The notes: generated by a model from the sequence alone, not told the origin. Positions 1 to 8,533 are shown, numbered from the stretch's first letter. The stretch: DNA of 64,000 nucleotides from Aneurinibacillus sp. Ricciae_BoGa-3 (GCF_028421645.1 NZ_CP116887.1:3164001-3228000), one strand, 5' to 3'. Program-made: numbers and translations.

Positions 1-371
1 ATTTGACTGCGACGCAGCATGGCTTCAACCCTCGCCAACAACTCTTCCTTGTCAAAAGGCTTTGTGATGTAATCGTCCGCTCCTAAACGCAACCCTTGTA
101 CTTTATCTCCTGTTGCTTCCCTTGCGGTCAACATAATGATGGGAATCGTTGTTTCTTGTCTAATGGTTTCACAGCAGTCCCATCCGCTCATTCCCTTCAT
201 CATTACGTCCAGCAGAATAAGCTGGTATCTTTTTTTTCGAATCGCAGTTAATGCTTCTTCCCCAGAAGCAGCTTCTTCTGTTCTATAGCCCACCTGACTG
301 AGATAAACGGAAAGAAGCTGACGCATCGGTTGTTCATCGTCCACAATTAAGATCACTGTTTGTTGCTGCAC
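1..371 (-). CDS. Response regulator, receiver domain (3' end outside window)
   Basis: The first ~123 residues of a two-component response regulator. After a short start comes ILIVDDE (acidic pocket), then LILLDVMM with the phospho-acceptor Asp, IIMLTA with the conserved Thr, and DYITKPF with the conserved Lys. The output domain lies beyond the window; OmpR-type is the likely class but is not visible. The chosen start is a GTG at 369-371, preceded on the minus strand by AGGGTGG. The gene is divergent from a decayed copper-protein gene whose upstream region holds a TGAAG-N6-TGAAG direct repeat (448-463), a layout typical of OmpR-family binding sites, so it may regulate that promoter. That link is inference. 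Confidence 0.85.
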   Translation of the reverse strand, partial: MQQQTVILIVDDEQPMRQLLSVYLSQVGYRTEEAASGEEALTAIRKKRYQLILLDVMMKGMSGWDCCETIRQETTIPIIMLTAREATGDKVQGLRLGADDYITKPFDKEELLARVEAMLRRSQ

Positions 372-447
372 TTGTCCACCCTCTTAACCGCGTTAGTGTA
401 AGGTTATTTTTTTGGATCTATCCTTTCTCCTTTATACTGCAAAAATT

Positions 448-463
448 TGAAGAAAATATGAAG
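448..463 (+). promoter_or_regulatory. TGAAG direct repeat, 11-bp period, in a shared promoter
   Basis: TGAAG-N6-TGAAG. The identical 16 bp recurs at 54225-54240, ahead of an intact paralogue of the gene fragment at 543. Flanking bases are similar too: a T-rich run before it and GGTACAT about 30 bp after it. OmpR-type regulators often bind direct repeats with this period, and a response regulator starts about 80 bp away. Confidence 0.5.
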
Positions 464-542
464 AGCACTTTCGTTTCACGCACAGTGAAAGAGGTACATG
501 ATTAGTGTTGTCTTACCAAGTATTTAACAGGGAGGGATCCAT

Positions 543-632
543 ATGGCCACCGCTGAAATGCAGAATTGTATCAAGGAATGTGAAAAACTCCTGATGGTTT
601 CGCTCATCAGGAGTTTTCATACCAATATCTGA
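543..632 (+). pseudogene. 5' remnant of a four-helix copper-binding protein gene (DUF326)
   Basis: An ATG behind GGGAGG opens a frame whose first 13 residues (MATAEMQNCIKEC) match the start of the intact Cys-rich protein at 54322 (MTATEMQKCIREC). Similarity then stops and the frame runs through a terminator hairpin (584-617) to a stop. Promoter and ribosome-binding site also resemble the intact copy, so this looks like a copy whose body was deleted up to its terminator. A leader peptide is possible but less likely. Confidence 0.6.
584..617. terminator. Bidirectional intrinsic terminator
   Basis: A perfect 13-bp inverted repeat (AAAACTCCTGATG / CATCAGGAGTTTT) with an 8-base loop. It lies between the remnant on the plus strand and the gene at 644-1291 on the minus strand and can serve both. 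Confidence 0.7.
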
Positions 633-643
633 GGAAAATTGGT

Positions 644-1291
644 TTAGCCAACGGAATCCTTTGGGATGCTCAATTGTTTTTTGATACTTTCCATTCCGTG
701 ACGACTAATGAATTCATTAAATTTCTCTTTCTTTAATCCATATTGCTGATACAAAGTAATGAGTTTCTTAACCAATTCAGGCAGTTCTGTCTCATTAACC
801 TGTTCCATTAATAATTTTGCTGTACCCGCTTTTAATGTTTTCGGTGTACCTCCAATGTAAATGTCAAAGGATTGCTTCCGCTTTACAATCCCTATATCCT
901 TTAACAATGGTTCGCCACAAGCATTGGGACATCCTGAGTAGCCCACTCTCATCGTGAAGGGGGTTGGAATCCCAGCGATCGCCTCATTTACATTCCGCGC
1001 AGCATCTAACCCTTCAATTTCTGCTCCCTTACAGAAATTGCATACAGACAGATTCTCCACAACCGAACCTGTTTGGTAGACACACAGCCCTTGCTCCTCT
1101 AACTGTCGCTTTGCCTGTTCTGCCTGTTCTGCCTCTATTTCAATAATAAGTTGTTGAAAAGTGGTCAACTCAATTTTGACATCATTTCCGGCTACTTTTG
1201 CAATTTCCATTAAATCCTCTGAAGTAAAAACCGATCCACCCACTCTAATTTCGGGGCTTATTGCTAGACTCACTTTGTTCAATCTCCTCAC
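644..1291 (-). CDS. Small nitrite/sulfite reductase-like siroheme protein
   Basis: A 215-residue protein with the ferredoxin-like half domain at the N-terminus (GGSVFTSEDLMEIAKVAG) and then the siroheme/4Fe-4S region. Cysteines occur as CNFCKGAEIEG (~residues 84-95) and GCPNACGEP (~120-128). The second matches the CX3C motif of nitrite/sulfite reductases; the first is CX2C rather than the usual CX5C. The protein has a single repeat, whereas classical NirB/CysI-type enzymes are much longer and have two. It belongs with the short single-repeat members of the superfamily. The electron donor and substrate cannot be told. It is divergent from the Cys-rich protein at 1428 and has its own terminator at 584-617. 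Confidence 0.75.
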   Translation of the reverse strand: MRRLNKVSLAISPEIRVGGSVFTSEDLMEIAKVAGNDVKIELTTFQQLIIEIEAEQAEQAKRQLEEQGLCVYQTGSVVENLSVCNFCKGAEIEGLDAARNVNEAIAGIPTPFTMRVGYSGCPNACGEPLLKDIGIVKRKQSFDIYIGGTPKTLKAGTAKLLMEQVNETELPELVKKLITLYQQYGLKKEKFNEFISRHGMESIKKQLSIPKDSVG

Positions 1292-1372
1292 CCTTTCTAC
1301 TTTATTCTAAGAAAATGGTTCTCAACAACTTCGCGCTACTATTAAATATATGGGCTTATGTCTAGAGTCAGG

Positions 1373-1392
1373 TCATATGCCGTGACATATGA
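1373..1392. promoter_or_regulatory. Perfect palindrome TCATATG-N6-CATATGA
   Basis: Seven-base arms with a six-base spacer, in the divergent gap between 644-1291 and 1428-1811 and just upstream of the latter's ribosome-binding site. The position suits an operator; no regulator is identified. Confidence 0.4.
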
Positions 1393-1427
1393 TGGAGCGT
1401 GCAAAAAACCATTTAGGGGGAAATCAA

Positions 1428-1811
1428 ATGGAAGATATGTATATGATGGGTGGTTTTATTTACAAGATGTTTCCGGTACTGAGAACGATACAACATTGTG
1501 CATCTCACTGTGAACACATGGGAAAGATGTTTCTTCACAGTCCCGATGTTTATGCTAGAACGACTCAAATTGACTTACTCCGTGACTGCGCTGATATTTG
1601 TGATTCAACTGCGAGGTATATCGCACGTAACAGCATGTTTTCCAAATCGCTTGCTAAGAAATGTGCACGTATTTGTGAAACCTGCGGAACTTACTGTTTG
1701 CAATTCCCAGATGAAGCATCGCAACTGTGTGCCCGCGTCTGCCTACATTGCGCAGCAGAATGCCGAGCATTTGTAATGGGAGTCGGGAGCGCTGATCCAA
1801 ACTGGGAATAA
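1428..1811 (+). CDS. Cys-rich four-helix bundle protein, DUF326-like
   Basis: 127 residues. I chose the ATG at 1428 because AGGGGG lies eight bases upstream; an in-frame ATG at 1389 has no such site. The body holds regularly spaced Cys and His (CASHCEHM, LLRDCADICDS, CARICETCGTYC, CARVCLHCAAEC), the pattern of the DUF326/Csp-like four-helix bundles that bind Cu(I) in the bundle core. It is more divergent than the copies at 47467 and 54322: its N-terminus is Met-rich (MEDMYMMGG) and its C-terminus lacks Cys. A role in copper or other soft-metal storage follows from the family; the metal is not shown. A terminator follows at 1969-2003. Confidence 0.7.
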   Translation: MEDMYMMGGFIYKMFPVLRTIQHCASHCEHMGKMFLHSPDVYARTTQIDLLRDCADICDSTARYIARNSMFSKSLAKKCARICETCGTYCLQFPDEASQLCARVCLHCAAECRAFVMGVGSADPNWE

Positions 1812-1839
1812 TTGATTTTGATCATAGTAGTGATGAATA

Positions 1840-1859
1840 ATCAGGAATTAAAACCTCTT
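1840..1859 (+). repeat. 20-bp direct repeat, copy 1 (copy 2 at 13351-13370)
   Basis: Twenty identical bases (ATCAGGAATTAAAACCTCTT) occur here and at 13351-13370, both in non-coding DNA next to mobile-element debris. It may mark the end of a lost mobile element; no longer match is visible. Confidence 0.4.
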
Positions 1860-1968
1860 CTGCTTCGTGAAGGGGTTCCCTTCAGAGGTGCAAAACACGA
1901 AATTGGAAACTGAATAGCAAATGGTTCAGACCGTCTATTCGAAAAGTAATTCGCAGGTTATTGACATG

Positions 1969-2003
1969 AAAAGCGTGACACACATGATGTGCCACGCTTT
2001 TTT
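1969..2003 (+). terminator. Intrinsic terminator after the Cys-rich gene
   Basis: An AAAAGCGTG / CACGCTTTT stem with a loop containing ACATGATGT, followed by a T run. Confidence 0.65.
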
Positions 2004-2105
2004 ACGGCTCCGTGTTTAAAAGAGTATGACCTTAAAAAATACGCCAGCCAAATCGGCTGACGCATTGCGTGCGTTTCCTACTCTATAAGGTCATCAACCT
2101 TATTC

Positions 2106-5100
2106 CTAGGCTAGATTTTCAGATGACTTAATAAGAGATTGGTGTTTCTCAACCTTGCGACTCTGCAGCCATTCATAAATAACAGGAATAACAAGGAAAC
2201 TATTGAGGGTTGAAGTAATCATCCCTCCGATGACTACTATTCCAAGTGTTTGGGAAATGACTGTATCTGTGCTATGTGTAAGTGCTAGCGGCAAAAGAGT
2301 CAAAATGGTCGTTCCAGCCGTCATGAAAATCGGACGTACCCGGGATAAGCTTCCGCGAATAATAGCGTCACGGAGCTCCATTCCCTCTAACCGATTACGC
2401 TCAATTTTGTCAATCATAACGATACCATTTGTAACCACAATACCTACAAGCATCAGTACACCGATCAACGCAGCCAGGTTCCATTCTCCTCCAAAGAGAA
2501 TAAGACTCAGTACGACCCCACTCAATGCCAGTGGAATGCTAAGAAGAACGGCAAGAGGTGCTCTCCATCCTTTAAAGACAGCGCTGGTAATCAACAGGAC
2601 AAGCAGGACAGAGAAAGCCAAAGCTATTGACATGTCAACAATCATTTGTGTTACCTGGTCTGAAATTCCGCCTAATGAGAACGTGACGCCTTTGGGCAGA
2701 GATGTCTGTTCCAGGGTTTTCTCTACTTGAGCGGACACACCACTCATATCGTTTGATGTAATCTGAGCTGTCACCGAGGTATATGGCTGCCCGTCACGCT
2801 CCTGGATAGAAGAAGGTGTGTGATTTGTGGTAATAGTCGCAAGCTGATCTAAGCGAATTTTTTGTCCGTTCTTTCCGGTAACTGTCTCAGCACCAAGCGA
2901 AGCGACTAGTTTGGATGGATCTGTAGCATTCAGGGTTGCACCGCTGCTTTTTTGCTGCAACTGATCCAGATACATATCCCCCGGAATCGCACGAGCGCTC
3001 GTGGTAATTGAGAAATCTTTCGGCTGGTTGAAGTAACGAGTGAAGATGCGTGTAATATCATCGAGCTTTACACCAGCCTGATTAATTTTATTTTGATCAA
3101 GCGCAACTGTATACTTCGGCATTCCATTTGTCATATCCACTTTTCCATCTACACTGAGTCCGGAGATGTGTACTAATGCAGTTCGGATTTTTTGTCCTGC
3201 CTCATCTACTGATTTCTGATCCGGACCTGTAAGCATCACTTTTAACTGCGAATCATCGCCAGAAATATTCTGATTTGACACAGTATAGTTAGCTTTGTTT
3301 GAAAGTGGCAAAAGAGAAGACTGAAGACTGGCAATGACAGAAGTAAGTTGGCTCTTGTCCTTAAGTGTTACAGATAAATTGGCGACATTTGGTTGCGCGA
3401 TGGAACCGCCGCCCTGATCGAATACATCATCGCTCTGTGGCTCAAAACTTGAACCAAAGGTAGCGGAGTAGGCAGCTACGTTAGGATTAGACCGAAGAAC
3501 ATTTTCTGCTTTCTTCACTTCTGAATCAACCTGAGCTAATGAGCTTCCTTTTGGCAACTCAATTTTCACTGCCACCTGACCTGATTTTGCACTTGGCAAA
3601 AAGTTCACCGGTAAGAAGGAGGAGTAAATTCCGGCACCCACAAAAAGCACAATCGAAGAGAGTATGACAACAGACTTTCTTCTAAAAGCGAAATTCAGAA
3701 AAGGTTTCATTTTTGATTCAAGTGTTACTGCTTCACCACTAACCCCTTTCCATCCCATAAAGAAAAAGGATGGGATCACGAGTATGGCAACAAAGAAAGA
3801 AACAACGAGTGCTGTGACAACTGACCAGGCGAATCCTGAAAACGATGCACTGATGATGCCACCTACCAAGGCAATGGGCACATACACTGCAATGGTAGTC
3901 GCTGTAGATGCGAAAATCGCGGGTACCATTTCATTCACAGCAGAAACAGCTGTTTGCAGCATTGTTTTATCAGGATTTCCTTTTGATTCCTGTATTCTTC
4001 GATAAATATTGTCCAAAATGACAATGGAATCATCTACAATTCTTCCCATGGCAACGATGAGTCCAGAAACGGTAAGGATGTTAAGCGTGATCCCCATCCA
4101 TTTAAGGACAGCGGTGGTTCCCAGCAGGGAGATAGGTAAAGACACTGCAATCAACAACGTGGAACGTACATTTCGGAAGAACAGGAACACACAAACCATC
4201 GAGAATACACAGCCTAGCAAGCCCTCGCGAACCAATCCTAAAAGTGAAGCATTTAGCTCATGTGCTCGGTCAAGCATAACAGTGAGAGAAACATCTCCGT
4301 TCTTGATGGGAGCGATTTGTGCGACCCGCTGCTGAACACGGTCCGATACATCTGTTATATTGGCTGACGGCGTCTTTAATACATTAAGCAGAACACTTGG
4401 CTTTCCATTTGTTCTTGAAACCGTCTTAACATCGGTTAAAGAATGAGACACATCTGCAACACTAGAAAGAGGTATCGTTTTTCCCTGCTTATTTTGAATG
4501 GAGATGTCTTTAACCTGCTGATCACTCCAGTTTAACCCCTGAATAGTAATCGGCACGGAAGACTTACCGTTAGGAATTGAACCGGATGCCCAGGCAGGCA
4601 TAGCGGATGAAAGAGATTTGCTTAGGTCATCTACGGTAAGTCCATAATTTTTGAGATCGTGCATGCGTACAGTGATCACATACCCAGCATTCGCAGCACC
4701 AATAGCCTGTACATCGGCAACCCCTGGTACTGATTTAAGCTGTTTTGTAATAGTAGCCTGAACCGTAGATCGAAGTGCAGTTCCATCAATGCGATCACTG
4801 GATAGACTGTAGCTTAAAATTGGAAAAGAGTTCGTAGTTACACGCGTGACGGTGGGTTGGTTTACACCATCCGGAAGACTGGCGCTCTCCAGTGCTTGTT
4901 TCACCTGGTTCTCAGCATGGGCCATATCAAAATCCATCGGGAAATACAAATTCATGAGAAGTCCCCCGTCGTAGGAAGTCGTCTCTAGGTGGCTTAGTCC
5001 ATCCGTTGAAAGAACAGCATCCGCCACTTTGTCCGTAATCGTCTGTTTAATCTGATCCGCTTGATAAGAAGGAGTACGAAGTGAGACAAGCAGTGTGGTG

Positions 5101-5228
5101 TTATTTATGCTTGGAAGGTAGTCACGCTGCATCTGAAACGCTGAAATTCCTCCCCAGGCAACAATAAGGATGATGCATACCAGGAGAAGCACTGCTCGTT
5201 GCATCGTCGCTTCAATTATTTTTTTCAT
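2106..5228 (-). CDS. RND-family efflux permease (SwrC/AcrB-like)
   Basis: 1040 residues, the usual RND length. TM1 lies at ~11-31, followed by a large extracytoplasmic loop, a TM cluster at ~330-480, a second TM start at ~515, a second large loop and the last TM cluster at ~865-1020. GRIVDDSIVILDN near residue 395 holds the paired Asp residues of the proton relay in TM4. In Gram-positives such pumps (B. subtilis SwrC/YerP) work without an outer-membrane channel; no membrane-fusion protein is adjacent here. Substrates may be surfactants, drugs or fatty acids, but this is not decidable. Upstream, a GAGGAGGG site lies over 30 bases from the ATG, with an 8-bp inverted repeat between them (5239-5261). 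No closer in-frame start exists because a TAA lies just upstream. Confidence 0.9.
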   Translation of the reverse strand: MKKIIEATMQRAVLLLVCIILIVAWGGISAFQMQRDYLPSINNTTLLVSLRTPSYQADQIKQTITDKVADAVLSTDGLSHLETTSYDGGLLMNLYFPMDFDMAHAENQVKQALESASLPDGVNQPTVTRVTTNSFPILSYSLSSDRIDGTALRSTVQATITKQLKSVPGVADVQAIGAANAGYVITVRMHDLKNYGLTVDDLSKSLSSAMPAWASGSIPNGKSSVPITIQGLNWSDQQVKDISIQNKQGKTIPLSSVADVSHSLTDVKTVSRTNGKPSVLLNVLKTPSANITDVSDRVQQRVAQIAPIKNGDVSLTVMLDRAHELNASLLGLVREGLLGCVFSMVCVFLFFRNVRSTLLIAVSLPISLLGTTAVLKWMGITLNILTVSGLIVAMGRIVDDSIVILDNIYRRIQESKGNPDKTMLQTAVSAVNEMVPAIFASTATTIAVYVPIALVGGIISASFSGFAWSVVTALVVSFFVAILVIPSFFFMGWKGVSGEAVTLESKMKPFLNFAFRRKSVVILSSIVLFVGAGIYSSFLPVNFLPSAKSGQVAVKIELPKGSSLAQVDSEVKKAENVLRSNPNVAAYSATFGSSFEPQSDDVFDQGGGSIAQPNVANLSVTLKDKSQLTSVIASLQSSLLPLSNKANYTVSNQNISGDDSQLKVMLTGPDQKSVDEAGQKIRTALVHISGLSVDGKVDMTNGMPKYTVALDQNKINQAGVKLDDITRIFTRYFNQPKDFSITTSARAIPGDMYLDQLQQKSSGATLNATDPSKLVASLGAETVTGKNGQKIRLDQLATITTNHTPSSIQERDGQPYTSVTAQITSNDMSGVSAQVEKTLEQTSLPKGVTFSLGGISDQVTQMIVDMSIALAFSVLLVLLITSAVFKGWRAPLAVLLSIPLALSGVVLSLILFGGEWNLAALIGVLMLVGIVVTNGIVMIDKIERNRLEGMELRDAIIRGSLSRVRPIFMTAGTTILTLLPLALTHSTDTVISQTLGIVVIGGMITSTLNSFLVIPVIYEWLQSRKVEKHQSLIKSSENLA

Positions 5229-5238
5229 ATTTTCGTTT

Positions 5239-5261
5239 TTGAAGTTAACTTAAAACTTCAA
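5239..5261 (-). promoter_or_regulatory. Inverted repeat between ribosome-binding site and start of the RND gene
   Basis: TTGAAGTT-N7-AACTTCAA. It lies 11-33 bases before the ATG and directly downstream of the only good Shine-Dalgarno sequence. It could be a TetR/MarR-type operator in the leader, or an RNA hairpin that brings the ribosome-binding site close to the start. Confidence 0.45.
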
Positions 5262-5393
5262 ATTCCCTCCTCATATTGTCTTTTGTTGAACTTGGAATTG
5301 CTGTGCACACAAAATCCCTAAGCTAGCTGTTCATTTAACAAGACGGCTGGCAAGGAGCAAAAAGTTCATTTCAACAAAAGTTTTTTTGCTCAT

Positions 5394-5431
5394 AAAAAAA
5401 TCCCCCTTTTTTAACCGATAAGGAGGATTTC
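5394..5431 (-). terminator. Terminator of the sigma-factor operon
   Basis: Read on the minus strand: an AAATCCTCCTT / AAGGGGGATTT stem followed by a run of T, just after the 38-residue peptide gene. Confidence 0.75.
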
Positions 5432-5469
5432 GTATTTCCTATAGAAGCATTCCACTTAAGCCTCACCAT

Positions 5470-5586
5470 TCAACCGTTATGATTGATCTGTTTTACAGCG
5501 GTTCTCCACAAAACGTTTAAGGACATAGCCAGAACGCCAGTTGCCACCAATACAATACCTGATGCCACAATACTGAACATACTCAT
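5470..5586 (-). CDS. 38-residue single-TM membrane peptide
   Basis: A short gene with an excellent GGAAGGAGGGAAA site directly before ATG AGT ATG. The peptide begins MSMFSIVASGIVLVATGVLA, then MSLNVLWRTAVKQ and a short polar tail: one hydrophobic helix (~4-25) followed by a basic segment. It starts 26 bp after the membrane protein at 5612-6466 and ends ahead of the operon terminator, so it is probably the last gene of the ECF sigma operon. I do not recognise a family. A role as a small regulatory or assembly peptide is inference. Confidence 0.6.
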   Translation of the reverse strand: MSMFSIVASGIVLVATGVLAMSLNVLWRTAVKQINHNG

Positions 5587-5611
5587 TTTCCCTCCTTCCA
5601 CAAACTATCCT

Positions 5612-6466
5612 TCATCTGATTCGTCTCTGCCAAAGACGGACAACTGAAACACCTACGGAGATACACATTACAATAAAAAGAAGAATCCAACCGAGAACTG
5701 GGATGTTACTTAAAGCCGTAATAAAGATTGCTCCTGACAAGGTAGTAAACCAAGGCTCATCACGTTTAAACCGATCATGCAAAAGCACATCACCGACATG
5801 AAAAGCAACCACACCATATCCAAAGGAAGCGATAACTAATAAGAGAATGATAAGAATGACGGTAATTGGCAATCCGATGATAGTAAGTCCAATCAAACTG
5901 CTTACAACGACTACAAGAACAGATAAAACGAGACCAATGACTCCCAATCTTGTTGCGGATTGCGTTAGTAGATCAATCGATTTTTGAAGGTGATTGCGAA
6001 ATAAGAGTACAACAAAAATTGGAACAACGAGTAATACAACACTAAGTGCTATTCGGATGCCCCAAAATCCCACCATGATCACAAGCGCCATTAGGACATT
6101 GTTCAATAAGGTATTGTTAAAATCAAGACTTATGCTGTCTTGTACGACGGCTCCACTCTCGTGTCTTACGGTACCACCGAGGGCAATAACCACCCCCGTA
6201 TGTGACGTTCTTGTCAATTGCACATCCCCATTAATCACAAAGACTGTATCGGTGACAGTACCAGAAATGGTTACATTATGACCAATGACAACCAAGCTTT
6301 CCATTGATTGTCCCTCCGAAATAGTCGTGGGAGCGTTTCGAATCATCGTATTCGGTAATGCTGCCAAAGCCGATTTCGAAGAGAGCAAAACAAAAGAAAC
6401 AACACATACAATCATCACAAGGTATGGAACTGCAATTTTCACTAAGTGTTTCACATACTCACCCAT
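5612..6466 (-). CDS. Bactofilin-like polymer domain membrane protein
   Basis: 284 residues. A hydrophobic segment at ~12-35, then a beta-repeat stretch (SLVVIGHNVTISGTVTDTVF ... GGTVRHESGAVVQ, ~56-110) like the polymer-forming/bactofilin-type right-handed helices, then about four TM helices (~122-275). Its ATG overlaps the end of the anti-sigma gene (ATGAATGGGTGA), showing translational coupling. In Firmicutes such proteins often follow ECF sigma/zinc-finger anti-sigma pairs and are thought to be envelope-stress proteins; that is an inference from context. Confidence 0.65.
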   Translation of the reverse strand: MGEYVKHLVKIAVPYLVMIVCVVSFVLLSSKSALAALPNTMIRNAPTTISEGQSMESLVVIGHNVTISGTVTDTVFVINGDVQLTRTSHTGVVIALGGTVRHESGAVVQDSISLDFNNTLLNNVLMALVIMVGFWGIRIALSVVLLVVPIFVVLLFRNHLQKSIDLLTQSATRLGVIGLVLSVLVVVVSSLIGLTIIGLPITVILIILLLVIASFGYGVVAFHVGDVLLHDRFKRDEPWFTTLSGAIFITALSNIPVLGWILLFIVMCISVGVSVVRLWQRRIR

Positions 6467-6965
6467 TCATAGCGAAATTTCTCAACAGTTTCTTTAGACT
6501 CCAAACGCCGAAAATCATTATAGCTGAGCTAATTAATAAAAGTTCTCCAAGTAAAATAGTGTTCTCACCGACAAGCAAAGTTAACACCGACAATGCTCGA
6601 TAGGCAACATGCATAAATAGATAAAGGATTTTCCCTTCAAACAAGCCCCAACCAGATAATAGCCCGATAAATATAAGCAGCCCACTCATGAGAATGGTCA
6701 GTGCAGTGCCGATAACCCACCGTTTTCTACTTAATAGGCTTTGTGATTCCTCTATTCCGGCGAAAATACGATCTGTTAGATTGTCCGAAGCTGTATAAGT
6801 TAAAAAATCTTCATGAATTATTGTAGATACTAATTTCAAGTCTTCAAACAGCGCCCTGCAAGATTGACATCTGTGCAGGTGCTCTGAAACCCTTTGTTCC
6901 TCCTCCTTGGGCAGCTCCTTATCAAGGAAATCCGATAACTGGTCCACTACATGTACATCACTCAA
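6459..6965 (-). CDS. Zinc-finger anti-sigma factor
   Basis: 168 residues with a TTG start abutting the sigma stop codon (TAATTG), behind GAGGAGGG. The N-terminal cytoplasmic domain holds the ZAS motif HLHRCQSC (H-x3-C-x2-C, ~residues 29-37), which binds zinc and contacts the sigma factor. Two TM helices follow (~83-105 and ~135-155), so it is a membrane-tethered anti-sigma of the RsiW/zf-HC2 type. It likely holds the sigma encoded immediately upstream inactive until an envelope signal releases it. Confidence 0.85.
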   Translation of the reverse strand: MSDVHVVDQLSDFLDKELPKEEEQRVSEHLHRCQSCRALFEDLKLVSTIIHEDFLTYTASDNLTDRIFAGIEESQSLLSRKRWVIGTALTILMSGLLIFIGLLSGWGLFEGKILYLFMHVAYRALSVLTLLVGENTILLGELLLISSAIMIFGVWSLKKLLRNFAMNG

Positions 6966-7520
6966 TTATTTTCCCTCCTCGTCAGCTTGTTGTAAAAGGA
7001 ACTGACGCAACTGTAGACGGCCAGTATGCAATCTTGATTTAACCGTACCAAGTGGAATCGATAATAGATCTGCAATCTCCTGATAGTCGAATCCATGGAC
7101 TTCTTTCAAAACAATAACCACACGCTTTTCAGGCGAAAGTTGGGCAAGTGCTTCTTGCAGGGATAGACGGTTCATTGATTGCAATTGTTCTTCCTGAACC
7201 AAGGATTGTGAATGTGCCATATTTTCTATATCCTCGGATTGAACGGTAGAACGCCTTTTTTTTAAACGGTCAAGACAGTTATTCGTCACAATACGTGAGA
7301 GCCATGAATGAAAAGCATACGCGCTTTTTAATTTTTTTATCGAAAAGAACGCTTTGGTAAATGCCTCCTGTACAGCATCTTCTGCCTCCATTCGATCATT
7401 TAAGATGCCATACGCTAAACGAAAAGCAAATGACTGGTATCGGTGTACGATTTCTGTAAAAGCTTCCCGATTTCCCTGCATGGCGGATTGAATCACAGGT
7501 TCAATATCGGGATTAACCAT
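6966..7520 (-). CDS. ECF (sigma-70 family) RNA polymerase sigma factor
   Basis: 184 residues from the ATG at 7520 (MVNPDIEPV), which has GGAGGG eight bases upstream; an in-frame ATG at 7571 has no good site. Region 2 is seen in AFRLAYGILNDRMEAEDAVQEAFTKAF and the following HSWLSRIVTNNCLDRLKKR; region 4 in LSPEKRVVIVLKEVHGFDYQEIADLLSIPLGTVKSRLHTGR. It heads an operon with its anti-sigma, a bactofilin-like protein and a 38-residue peptide. The divergently unrelated but adjacent BcrC-like phosphatase (7706-8275) is a common target of envelope ECF sigmas in Bacillus. Confidence 0.9.
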   Translation of the reverse strand: MVNPDIEPVIQSAMQGNREAFTEIVHRYQSFAFRLAYGILNDRMEAEDAVQEAFTKAFFSIKKLKSAYAFHSWLSRIVTNNCLDRLKKRRSTVQSEDIENMAHSQSLVQEEQLQSMNRLSLQEALAQLSPEKRVVIVLKEVHGFDYQEIADLLSIPLGTVKSRLHTGRLQLRQFLLQQADEEGK

Positions 7521-7705
7521 GAAACAACCCTCCACATCCTCATTTCGAACCCTTAAATTTAAATCGTGCATGAATAAGGTCTATTATTCCAGTATCGCTC
7601 TTTATCAACCTTATTAATCCACTGAAAAGAGCTAGTGTTCCCTAACTCTTTTAGATGGTTTTCCAGCCTCTTTCGCTGACTGAAATGAGACTTACAGCTT
7701 GATAT

Positions 7706-8275
7706 TTAATGCGAAACAAAGGGCAGACGGGAAGTAACTTTTTCGTATATAGCTATTACTAAACGAACCACGGGCTCTAATAACCTCTTTCCTTTACTAA
7801 TGAGGAAAGCGGAAATGATCGCTACAATAATTGAACCAAGAACATCGCCGGGGTAGTGGTGTCCAACAAAGATTCGAGAAAATCCGGTTAAAACGGCTAA
7901 CACGAGCATTCCATATCCCCATTTGGGTTTAAACATTAACATAGCGATAGCTAATCCAAATGCACCGGATGTATGATCACTCGGGAAAGATGCATCATTG
8001 GGATGCGGAAGTAGCAGATTAACATGGTGCGTAATAAACGGTCTTGGTTCAAAGTATACCTTGCTAATAATTAAATTGAATACGATAGCAAGTACCCCGG
8101 TTATTCCCGCGTAAAGTACCGATCGTTTATCCATTTTATTTCCGGCAAGCCAAATGGCAATTAATATTAGGGCATATATAACAAGCGCGTAATTCGTGAT
8201 AAAACACATGATTGCATCAAGCCACGACAATTTGCCTGCCCATTGGTTAACTAAATGAAACAAATAATAATTCAT
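7706..8275 (-). CDS. PAP2-family phosphatase, BcrC-like undecaprenyl-diphosphatase
   Basis: 189 residues from the ATG at 8275 (AAGGTGAGG upstream). All three PAP2 motifs are intact: KVYFEPRPF, PSDHTSGAF and SRIFVGHHYPGD. Five or six TM helices are visible. Proteins of this size and motif set in Bacillus (BcrC/YwoA) recycle undecaprenyl diphosphate and confer bacitracin resistance; the assignment rests on similarity of motifs and length. In B. subtilis bcrC is under ECF sigma control, and an ECF operon lies directly downstream here. Confidence 0.75.
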   Translation of the reverse strand: MNYYLFHLVNQWAGKLSWLDAIMCFITNYALVIYALILIAIWLAGNKMDKRSVLYAGITGVLAIVFNLIISKVYFEPRPFITHHVNLLLPHPNDASFPSDHTSGAFGLAIAMLMFKPKWGYGMLVLAVLTGFSRIFVGHHYPGDVLGSIIVAIISAFLISKGKRLLEPVVRLVIAIYEKVTSRLPFVSH

Positions 8276-8533
8276 GATAGACCTCACCTTCTTTTGTCAT
8301 TCATAAATACAAGACGTATTACCGTGCCCAAAAAGTTCATTTTTATTTTTAAATCCCACATGCATGTGTAATTACCTTGAAAATGAACTACTGCATACGA
8401 GTTTTCGTCTTTTATTTATGTAGGGTAAAAAGAGTATAAGGTACAAATGATGTGAAAACGATAAACCGTCGAAGATGCAAATATATATAAGGAGCATTCC
8501 TGTTAAGGGAAAATTTGAGGTTCGATAAAAAAA

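Noticed and set aside
6966..7700. Autoregulated ECF promoter of the sigma operon
   Set aside because: I could not find a convincing GAAAC-like -35 with a paired -10 upstream of 7520.
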